Source of the DNA: Chitinophaga pinensis
Lineage (GTDB): Bacteria > Bacteroidota > Bacteroidia > Flavobacteriales_D > Crocinitomicaceae
Reading direction: 5' to 3'
DNA: 46,756 nucleotides
NCBI GenBank assembly: GCA_943324565.2
Contig: CALPMC020000012.1
Span: 1-46,756, forward strand
In this document: positions 1-8,537 of the stretch, piece by piece
How positions within the stretch are numbered: position 1 is the stretch's first letter
Layout: every line of letters begins with the position of its first letter
Translations under genes and position numbers: made by a program
The notes under the pieces: model-generated
What the model was told of the DNA's origin: nothing
What the model saw: only the letters and a program-made list of their open reading frames with translations
The model's database searches: none

Positions 1-117
1 ATTAAAGGAATTGAAACTAAAATTAATAACAGACCAAGAAAAAGGTTTGGATATGAAACCCCTATATTTGTAATGGAAAATTTATTGTTTAACCCAAAAG
101 TTGCATTTGTTGCTTGA
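1..117 (+). mobile_element. IS30-family transposase, C-terminal tail (cut by window edge)
   Basis: Frame 1 reads 38 codons to a TGA at 115-117. The peptide contains INNRPRKRFGYETP followed by a tail ending NPKVAFVA. The NNRPRK-x-x-GY-x-TP signature followed by a KVAF tail is the hallmark C-terminus of IS30-family transposases of Bacteroidota; it lies after the catalytic DDE triad, which would be upstream of the window. Whether the rest of the transposase is intact cannot be seen. The right terminal inverted repeat should lie at or shortly after the stop codon, but without the left end I could not define it. Confidence 0.8.
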
Positions 118-487
118 ATTCAGCATTCATAAAACATCACCATTAAGAAAAATCCTAATTCGGACTTGCTTTTATCTTTTGCCATTCTTTTTCCTTGATG
201 AAAAAGAATCAAAAAATCAAGGCTCTGAATTTCTTTTTGTTCGCAAATAACTATTATACAAATATTTACAACTCGTAGCGAACAATTTTAACTCCTTTCT
301 GAAACTGAAATTTTTTAAAAATGTTCTTACAGAAATTTTAAAAATTAACAGTTTCAGTGCAGTAGCTAAAACCTAGAAATTCAAGGCCACTTATGTTCGC
401 TATTATTTATTAATTAGATTTTACATTGGTTAAAGTACTGATATTCAATCTAAAATAATTCTACTACCAAATATGAATACATTTAAA
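118..487. repeat. Non-coding block of nested inverted repeats beside the IS30 tail
   Basis: No gene is visible. Four inverted-repeat pairs are readable: CCTTGAT 193-199 with ATCAAGG 216-222; GGCTCTGAATTTCT 221-234 with AGAAATTCAAGGCC 375-388 (12 of 14 pair); TAGCGAACA 276-284 with TGTTCGCTA 394-402; and CTGAAACTG 299-307 with CAGTTTCAG 349-357. The last pair is nested inside the two before it, so much of 221-402 could fold into branched hairpins. This could be a MITE-like or REP-like element, or debris of an insertion-sequence end. Its function is unknown. Confidence 0.55.
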
Positions 488-555
488 TTCTTAAAAATAA
501 ACCCCTCTCGCACCAAATTTATTTCCTTGGATTATCAATGCTGGAAAAGGAATTT
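488..555 (-). pseudogene. Tail fragment of a DUF2279 gene (last ~21 codons)
   Basis: Read on the minus strand, this segment encodes IPFPALIIQGNKFGARGVYF then TAA at 493-491. The intact DUF2279 gene at 2928-3806 ends IPFPALILQGNKFGARGLYF. The two DNA copies (488-555 and 2925-2991) match over about 67 bases with only a few differences, and the similarity includes the bases just past the stop codon. Both amino-acid differences are conservative (L to I, L to V), so the fragment probably derives from a diverged but functional homologue and not from random decay. Nothing upstream on the minus strand (above 556) continues the similarity. Confidence 0.75.
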
Positions 556-780
556 ATAAGGTGTTAGATATTTCTATACAAGACCTTATTTATAATAATT
601 TTTCTCGAAAAACGAATATCTCTTAAATACTTTAGTGTGCTTTACTTAACTTATCATACTTACCTCATAAATAACACCATTGATTCGCTCAATGAATGAA
701 GTTTTATAATCTTTTAAAGATTTGATAGTAGAGATAGTGAACTTTTTTATAAATAAACGGAGAAATGAAGTGCTATAAAT
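556..780. other. Intergenic, AT-rich, no gene seen
   Basis: Lies between the DUF2279 tail fragment and the end of the HisH-like gene. After the HisH stop codon the same minus-strand frame stays open for 44 more codons (778-647), but it has no start codon and I cannot match it to a family. No convincing terminator hairpin was found. Confidence 0.4.
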
Positions 781-1395
781 TTACCCCGAAATAAAATTTC
801 GTAAAAGTGTTAAGCCCGCTTCATGACTTTTTTCAGGGTGATATTGTACTCCTGTGATGTTTTCTTTTTCAACTGCTGAAACAAATTCATAGTCATAAAT
901 TGTGGTATGCAAAATAGCTGATTTTTCAGAACAAATAAAATGAAATGAATGTACAAAATAAAAGAATTCTTCATCAGATATACCGCCATTGATTGAGCTT
1001 TCTTTTTGCTTTTGAATTGAATTCCATCCAGTATGTGGAACTTTATACTTAAACGAATCCGATACCGTAAATGGAATAACCTCTGCGTCAAACCAGCCTA
1101 ATCCCTGAGTGTTTCCCTCTTTACTCGAACGAGCCATTAATTGCATTCCTAGACAAATCCCTAAAACGGGAGTTTTTTTCACTAAAACAGCTTCATTCAG
1201 TGATTCAATGAGATTTAATTCTTTTAGGTTACGCATTGCTTTTCCAAAATGCCCAACCCCTGGAAGAATAATCCGATCAGCACTCAAGATATCTTCAGCT
1301 TTCGAGGAGATGATAAACGAAAAACCTAGTAGTTTCATTTTTCTACCAATAGAATGAATGTTCCCCATTCCATAATCTACAATTATAATTTTCAC
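781..1395 (-). CDS. hisH: HisH-like glutamine amidotransferase (acetamidino-sugar type likely)
   Basis: Class I glutamine amidotransferase, 204 aa, full length for HisH. It hydrolyses glutamine and passes ammonia to a HisF-type partner. The nucleophile Cys81 sits in GICLGMQL, and the other triad members are His186 and Glu188 in QYHPEKS; the oxyanion and interface segments LPGVG and PHTGWN are also present. The start is GTG at 1395, chosen because it gives MKIIIVDYGMGN, the standard HisH N-terminus. The gene lies head-to-head with an AglZ/HisF2-type partner and no histidine-biosynthesis gene is nearby. Its likely role is therefore the amidotransferase of surface-sugar acetamidino modification (WbuY-like), not histidine synthesis. 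The family call is firm; the pathway is inferred from its partner. Confidence 0.88.
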   Translation of the reverse strand: MKIIIVDYGMGNIHSIGRKMKLLGFSFIISSKAEDILSADRIILPGVGHFGKAMRNLKELNLIESLNEAVLVKKTPVLGICLGMQLMARSSKEGNTQGLGWFDAEVIPFTVSDSFKYKVPHTGWNSIQKQKESSINGGISDEEFFYFVHSFHFICSEKSAILHTTIYDYEFVSAVEKENITGVQYHPEKSHEAGLTLLRNFISG

Positions 1396-1399
1396 GTTG

Positions 1400-1430
1400 T
1401 AAAGGTACTTGCTAATTTATTATCATGCAA
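1400..1430 (-). promoter_or_regulatory. Putative promoter of the HisH-like gene
   Basis: On the minus strand TTG (1430-1428) is followed after 20 bases by TACCTTTA (1407-1400), one base off the Bacteroidota -7 consensus TAnnTTTG. Only four bases separate the box from the GTG start, which implies a leaderless or almost leaderless transcript. Confidence 0.45.
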
Positions 1431-1759
1431 TACACTTAGAAATTTTATAAGTGTTTGAATATCTTGAGTATCGGTAATTCAAACTTTGGTAAAACACCGT
1501 TAATTAATTAGAAACACTATTTTTTAAACTATGATAATTCTATGCAAAAAAGGGAAGTGGATTGCTATTAAGAGGTAAAATTGTATGTATATTTTTACCC
1601 TGTGATTTAACTACTAGTTTCCTCCCATCAGTTTTTAACGTGAAAGCCCTTTATGCCATAAAAATATACCTTTTTAAACTAAGTCTTCAAATAAATTTTG
1701 AACGTTTAAACAATCGAACTCTTGTTATTAAATTCGTTTTAATAGCTACACAATAACGT
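1431..1759. other. Divergent intergenic region, no gene seen
   Basis: Spacer between the two divergent amidotransferase genes. A short open frame runs at 1562-1756 but has no family resemblance and low coding quality. The only signals noticed are the two outward-facing promoters at its edges. Confidence 0.4.
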
Positions 1760-1789
1760 TTGAAATATTCATTATTTTTATTAGTTTTA
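1760..1789 (+). promoter_or_regulatory. Promoter of the AglZ/HisF2-like gene
   Basis: TTG at 1760-1762, exactly 19 bases, then TAGTTTTA at 1782-1789, which fits TTG-N19-TAnnTTTG with one mismatch in the last base. It lies 18 bases before the ATG at 1808. The same TTG could be misread as a start codon for a longer protein, so the promoter reading supports the downstream ATG. Confidence 0.55.
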
Positions 1790-1807
1790 CCAAAACAAAT
1801 CAAGAAT

Positions 1808-2566
1808 ATGTATCGTCCTAGAATCATACCCGTACTTCTTTTAAAAAATTTGGGTTTGGTTAAATCTATCCGTTTTAAGGACTATAAATATATTGGCGAT
1901 CCAATCAATGCAGTAAAAATATTTAATGAGCTAAATGCCGACGAATTGGTGTTTTTAGATACTGAAGCAACTAAGCAAAATAGATTAATTTCCATAGATT
2001 TTGTGCGAGATGTGGGAGAGGAAGCAAATATGCCTTTTGCAGTTGGTGGTGGAGTTTCATCCTTGGTAGATATTCAAAAATTAATTCAAGCAGGAGCTGA
2101 AAAGGTGATTATTAATTCAGCAGCTTTGAATCCCCGTTTTATTGAAGAAGCAACAAAAGAGTTTGGATCTTCCACTATATCAGTCTGTATTGATTACAAA
2201 AAGAAATTATTTGGAGGAATAAAAACTTGGATTCATTCGGGTGTGAAAAGTACGAATTTTTCACCAACTGAGTTCGCCCGAATGATGCAGGATGCAGGTG
2301 CGGGCGAAATAATATTACAATCAATTGAAAGAGATGGAACAATGGTTGGTTATGACTTAGACTTACTAAAATCAATCTCCCAATCTGTTACAATTCCCGT
2401 TGTTGCTTTAGGTGGCGCAGGAAAAATGGAGCATCTTTCTCTTGCAATGAATGAAGCTTGCATGAATGGTTTAGGAGCAGGTAGTATGTTTGTCTACCAA
2501 GGATCAAATCAAGCTGTATTAATTAGTTATCCTGATAAGAAGGAAAAACAAGAGGTTTATAGCTAA
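1808..2566 (+). CDS. hisF: AglZ/HisF2-family acetamidino modification protein
   Basis: TIM-barrel protein of the HisF family, 252 aa from ATG 1808 (MYRPRIIPVLLL). True HisF begins IIPCLDV, where the Asp (D11 in Thermotoga HisF) is catalytic; here the segment reads IIPVLLLKNLGLVK, so that Asp is lost. The second conserved Asp is kept (VCIDYKKK), as are ERDGTMVGYD and GGAGKMEHL. This pattern is that of AglZ/HisF2/WbuZ proteins, which act with a HisH-like partner and a WbuX/PseA-type enzyme to form acetamidino groups on nonulosonic or related sugars. The HisH-like partner is the divergent neighbour; no WbuX/PseA homologue is in the window. An extended TTG start at 1760 was rejected because it coincides with a promoter. 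Confidence 0.85.
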   Translation: MYRPRIIPVLLLKNLGLVKSIRFKDYKYIGDPINAVKIFNELNADELVFLDTEATKQNRLISIDFVRDVGEEANMPFAVGGGVSSLVDIQKLIQAGAEKVIINSAALNPRFIEEATKEFGSSTISVCIDYKKKLFGGIKTWIHSGVKSTNFSPTEFARMMQDAGAGEIILQSIERDGTMVGYDLDLLKSISQSVTIPVVALGGAGKMEHLSLAMNEACMNGLGAGSMFVYQGSNQAVLISYPDKKEKQEVYS

Positions 2567-2924
2567 TAAAGTGGTTAAAAGAAATGGAATATATTTATGA
2601 AAACTTAGGTATTTCACTAACTCAATTCAAATCCATTATTGGTCTGAGGATTTCCTAATGATGAAAAATAGTTAGAATATAATTACGATACCTATAGTAA
2701 CTTATTTAAAAAAGAAAAATTAAGTAGTTTTTAAAAGCCTGCTAAGGTATTCAATACTAGTTCCTTTAAAATTACAATTTCATATTTTGGGCAAGTGTAA
2801 TTGAGTGTTAATTTGGAAAATGCAATACTCTTTCTATTTTTAGAATTTACAAATCCTGAATAAGCATTAAACGCATTAACTTTTCTCTCTTTGGTTTAGA
2901 TTTATTAAACATTTTTCCTACTTC
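2567..2924. other. Intergenic region after hisF-like gene, no gene seen
   Basis: About 360 bases of AT-rich sequence with stop codons in all frames. No hairpin with a T-run was found. It ends at the second copy of the direct repeat made by the DUF2279 3' end (2925-2991). Confidence 0.4.
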
Positions 2925-2927
2925 TTC

Positions 2928-3806
2928 TTAAAAATACAATCCTCTCGCACCAAATTTATTTCCTTGAAGTATCAATGCTGGAAAAGGAATTTTAAGGTAA
3001 TTCAGCTGGCTAAAAACAGTTTTTAAAAAGTGATTTTTCACTGGAATGCGGGAGAAATCAATATCCATCGAAAGTAAAAATTCCCTCCTTGAGTGATAGT
3101 TTAAGTAGGTTTCTTCACTACCAACAATTTTTTGGTCAGCGCTGTAGCCTAAACTAAAACACAACCATTTTGGAAATTTATTATCGCCCATTGTGCCTGG
3201 TGAAAAACTCAACCAATAGGTTTGACCGTTGTAATCTTTCAGTAATTGTTCTGCAAATGTACTTCCGAGAATTTCAGGACGTAAGGCAGCATACTCTGTT
3301 GGATGAAAGGAGAACTTTGGTACAATAATTTGCTGTTTAAACAAGCGTTCTTGTCCCCAAAATAAAGCGGAACCACTCACATTCGCCAACATATCATAAG
3401 CAGAAAATCCCCATTCGTCGGAAAACCCGTCTAACACTTCGAGAAAAGTAAGATAACTCAAACCTACACCTACACCTACCCAATCTGCATTTTTAGGTTT
3501 CATTCCTCCCCATCGATAGAGTTGTGAAATATTCTTCGAAATCTGATAAGTTGTAAACGTGTGTCCTGCTTTGTCCATTTGTAGCCAATTCCCACCATCA
3601 TTAAAGAAATGAAAATCTGTCCACGGGTTGTTGTACCAAACTTGCTGTAAACCAATCAAACTTCCCGCATAACCAACACCAATAATCGAAGAACTGGTAA
3701 TAATTCGCGCTTTGTTCAAACTATCTGACGGTTTCCAAAAATTGCTTTGTGCCATTAAATAGCTGGGAAACAAAAAAAGAAACAAAAGTTTTGATGCAAA
3801 TTTCAC
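2928..3806 (-). CDS. DUF2279 (YfiM-like) exported protein
   Basis: 292 aa with a signal peptide (hydrophobic core LLFLFLFPSYLMAQ, cleavage after AQ near residue 20). The segments FFNDGGNWLQMDKAGH, a conserved LEVLDGFSDEWGFSAYDMLAN and NVSGSALF match the DUF2279/YfiM family of predicted periplasmic or outer-membrane proteins of unknown function. The start is GTG at 3806; an ATG two bases upstream is out of frame and hits a stop at once. Its final ~21 codons are duplicated at 488-555, making direct repeats around the amidotransferase pair. It is transcribed divergently from katG. No biochemical role can be read from the sequence. Confidence 0.75.
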   Translation of the reverse strand: MKFASKLLFLFLFPSYLMAQSNFWKPSDSLNKARIITSSSIIGVGYAGSLIGLQQVWYNNPWTDFHFFNDGGNWLQMDKAGHTFTTYQISKNISQLYRWGGMKPKNADWVGVGVGLSYLTFLEVLDGFSDEWGFSAYDMLANVSGSALFWGQERLFKQQIIVPKFSFHPTEYAALRPEILGSTFAEQLLKDYNGQTYWLSFSPGTMGDNKFPKWLCFSLGYSADQKIVGSEETYLNYHSRREFLLSMDIDFSRIPVKNHFLKTVFSQLNYLKIPFPALILQGNKFGARGLYF

Positions 3807-3984
3807 ATCTCGAAATTAAGGAAATAAATTAAAGATTGAGATTTAACAACTGAAGGTTGGTTGTGAAACACCTTCCTAGATTTCTTTAGAAGAAAGTTCT
3901 TTATTCTTACAAATCGGTAATCCAAATTACTGCTTTCATCCCTCAAAATAAGCTAAATCAATGACTGTATAGAAATTATCAATA

Positions 3985-4014
3985 TTATGTAACATTCCAT
4001 AGGCTGTATCTTCG
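3985..4014 (+). promoter_or_regulatory. Weak candidate promoter of katG
   Basis: TTA at 3985-3987, 19 bases, then TATCTTCG at 4007-4014: the right spacing for a Bacteroidota promoter but with one mismatch in each box. It lies about 32 bases before the katG ATG. I saw no obvious OxyR-type or PerR-type operator. Confidence 0.35.
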
Positions 4015-4043
4015 TACTTTACCAATTATTAATTAATTTCTAA

Positions 4044-6365
<2,322 letters not shown>

Positions 6366-6390
6366 AAGTATTTCATAACAACTTTTAATA

Positions 6391-6420
6391 AACGGCTGGA
6401 GTTTTCTCCAGTCGTTTTTC
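6391..6420 (+). terminator. Rho-independent terminator after katG
   Basis: AACGGCTGGAG (6391-6401), loop TTTT, CTCCAGTCGTT (6406-6416): an 11-bp stem with one G-U pair, followed by a T-run to 6419. It sits 25 bases after the katG stop codon. Confidence 0.85.
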
Positions 6421-6421
6421 T

Positions 6422-6451
6422 TTGTACCCTCTTTTTTCTAAGGTATATTTG
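6422..6451 (+). promoter_or_regulatory. Consensus Bacteroidota promoter for the GT39 gene
   Basis: TTG at 6422-6424, exactly 19 bases, then TATATTTG at 6444-6451, a perfect match to TTG-N19-TAnnTTTG. The ATG at 6478 lies 26 bases downstream. It overlaps the end of the katG terminator region. Confidence 0.7.
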
Positions 6452-6477
6452 CACTTCAAATTAATCAATCCCTATTG

Positions 6478-8127
6478 ATGACAAAACTATCCGACAAAAC
6501 TATCCAGATTTTAATTATCGTAATCGGAAGTTTTCTATTCATTCCTTTTATTGGTCAAAGTCATTTATTTGATTGGGACGAAATAAATTTTGCGGAAGCG
6601 GCTCGCGAAATGTTGGTCACCAATGATTGGCTAACAGTTCAAATCAACTATTTACCTTTTTGGGAAAAACCACCTTTGTTTATTTGGATGCAAGCGCTTT
6701 CAATGAAGGTTTTTGGAATCAATGAATTTGCTGCTCGCTTCCCAAATGCCATTTGTGGAATTCTGACTTTATTGGTGCTTTTTCGTTTGGGACGTTCGAT
6801 TTTAAATTCAAAACTTGGACTCCTTTGGGCTTTACTTTACGCTTGTTCAATTCTACCATTTATCTATTTCAAATCAGGAATTATCGACCCATGGTTTAAT
6901 CTGTTTATCTTTCTTGGAATCTATAACATTTCAGCTTTTACACGCTCAACCGACAAGCTTCATCGCTACCGATTCGTTGGACTTTCAGCCTTGTTTATTG
7001 GTCTAGCCGTTTTATCTAAAGGTCCAGTTGCTTTGTTAGTTTTTGGTTTGGTAACAGTGATTTATTTCATTGTCAAAAAGTTCAAATTGAAATTTAATTT
7101 GGGGCACGTAATATTGTTCTTAATTATTTCTCTTTTCGTCGGTGGATTTTGGTTCATTCTTCAAATGCTCAATGGAAACCTCGAAATTATAAAAGACTTT
7201 TTTGTCTATCAAGTTCGCCTTTTTCAAACGGAAGATGCTGGACACGGCGGCTTTTTATTTTATCATTTTGTTGTACTTTTTATTGGCGTTTTTCCCGCTT
7301 CGATTTATGCCTTTTTATATTTCAATCGCTTCCCAAAAGACGAACGACTTGTTTTCTTTGAATTTAAAACGTGGATGGTAATTTTACTTTGGACGGTTTT
7401 AATTTTGTTTACAATCGTAAAAACGAAAATCATTCATTATTCCTCTTTAGCTTATTTCCCGCTTACTTTCATAGCCGCTTTTTACATTTACAAACTTCTA
7501 GAACAAAAAGAATCGCTGCCGAAATGGATTAAAACGATGTTGCTTTCACTTGGTTTCGTTTGGTCTTTGATTGTAGTTGCCTTGCAATTTGTGGCAATGA
7601 ACAAAGAAAAAATTACCGAAATGAATGTAATAAAAGATGATTTTGCTGTTGGAAATTTACAGGCTACAGTTCATTGGACCGGTTTTGAATTTTTGATTGG
7701 TGCTTTGTTTTTCGTAGCCTTACTATTTATTTTTCTTTCCAATCGATTTACCGCACAAAATCAGATTATTTCTTCGTTGATTGCGACACTTTTATTCATT
7801 TATTCAACAGTTGTGGTGATTGTTCCAAAAGTCGAAAGTTTTACACAAAATGCTGCGATTGAATTTTATAAAAGTCGTCAGAATGAAGATTGCTACGTAA
7901 AAACTGTTGGTTTTAAAAGTTATGCAGATTTATTTTACACAGCCAAAAAGCCGACCAAAAACTTAAATTCAAACCTAGAAGATTGGTTGATATTTGGTGC
8001 GATTGATAAACCTGTTTACTTCGTGATGAAAAACACGAGAAGTGAAGAATTTACAAGAAACTTTCCGCACATAAAACGAATTCGTGAAAAAAATGGATTT
8101 GTATTTTTCAAAAGGGATATTAAATAG
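6478..8127 (+). CDS. ArnT/PMT-like family 39 glycosyltransferase
   Basis: Polytopic membrane protein of 549 aa from ATG 6478; the TTG three bases earlier is an alternative start. It resembles GT39/ArnT-type transferases, which move a sugar from a polyprenyl-phosphate carrier to lipid or protein on the periplasmic face. The first periplasmic loop has the family signature DWDEINFAEAAREM with acidic catalytic residues, followed by FWEKPPLFIWMQAL and FAARFPNA. About a dozen hydrophobic segments fill residues 10-450, and a soluble C-terminal portion of about 90 residues follows. The acceptor is unknown. It stands alone, behind its own consensus promoter, so operon context gives no substrate. The GtrB/DPM1-like enzyme at 23 kb is the kind of protein that makes such sugar donors. 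Confidence 0.85.
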   Translation: MTKLSDKTIQILIIVIGSFLFIPFIGQSHLFDWDEINFAEAAREMLVTNDWLTVQINYLPFWEKPPLFIWMQALSMKVFGINEFAARFPNAICGILTLLVLFRLGRSILNSKLGLLWALLYACSILPFIYFKSGIIDPWFNLFIFLGIYNISAFTRSTDKLHRYRFVGLSALFIGLAVLSKGPVALLVFGLVTVIYFIVKKFKLKFNLGHVILFLIISLFVGGFWFILQMLNGNLEIIKDFFVYQVRLFQTEDAGHGGFLFYHFVVLFIGVFPASIYAFLYFNRFPKDERLVFFEFKTWMVILLWTVLILFTIVKTKIIHYSSLAYFPLTFIAAFYIYKLLEQKESLPKWIKTMLLSLGFVWSLIVVALQFVAMNKEKITEMNVIKDDFAVGNLQATVHWTGFEFLIGALFFVALLFIFLSNRFTAQNQIISSLIATLLFIYSTVVVIVPKVESFTQNAAIEFYKSRQNEDCYVKTVGFKSYADLFYTAKKPTKNLNSNLEDWLIFGAIDKPVYFVMKNTRSEEFTRNFPHIKRIREKNGFVFFKRDIK

Positions 8128-8537
8128 TCACTTTTAAATTGGTTTGTGTTGTAAATCCAAAATTTTAATATGAAGAACAGAAAAAAATCAATAAACACGT
8201 AGTATGATTTTTGAAACTTTCATTGATAACTTAGCTTTAGAATGGCTTTAACATTTTTTTCAGCTTTAATTTATTTTGCAACCTATACACAATGTAGATT
8301 TTACTTATCGAATTTATAAATGGTTATTTTTAAATGAAATAAGATTGATTTTAAAAATGTAATCATTCTCAAATCTAAAACAATAATTTTAAGGTATAAA
8401 TTTGTTTAACAAAAAAATTAAATTGAACTTAAAAGAGCCCTTAATTGAATCGAGAATTCATAGATTTAATGTTTACATTCAATGAATCTAAGTTTTTTAA
8501 TTTCGTGCTCGATTAATCAACAAATTAAAGTTGTAAT
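8128..8537. other. Intergenic, AT-rich leader of the CHU_C gene; no gene seen
   Basis: About 410 bases with stops in all frames. TAAATTTG at 8397-8404 matches the -7 box exactly but has no TTG at the right distance, and TAATTTCG at 8498-8505 is a nearer but weaker box. Either could start the CHU_C-PorP/SprF transcript. Confidence 0.35.

Noticed and set aside
647..778. 44-codon open stretch in frame after the HisH stop codon
   Set aside because: Has no start codon and matches no family I recognise; could be chance in AT-rich DNA or a fragment too short to identify.
1562..1756. 64-codon open frame between hisH and hisF
   Set aside because: No family match by eye, no plausible promoter or coding bias, and it lies inside a divergent promoter region.
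1760..1807. Extended start (TTG) for the HisF2-like protein
   Set aside because: The TTG is the -33 box of a TTG-N19-TAGTTTTA promoter, and the family N-terminus starts at the ATG at 1808.
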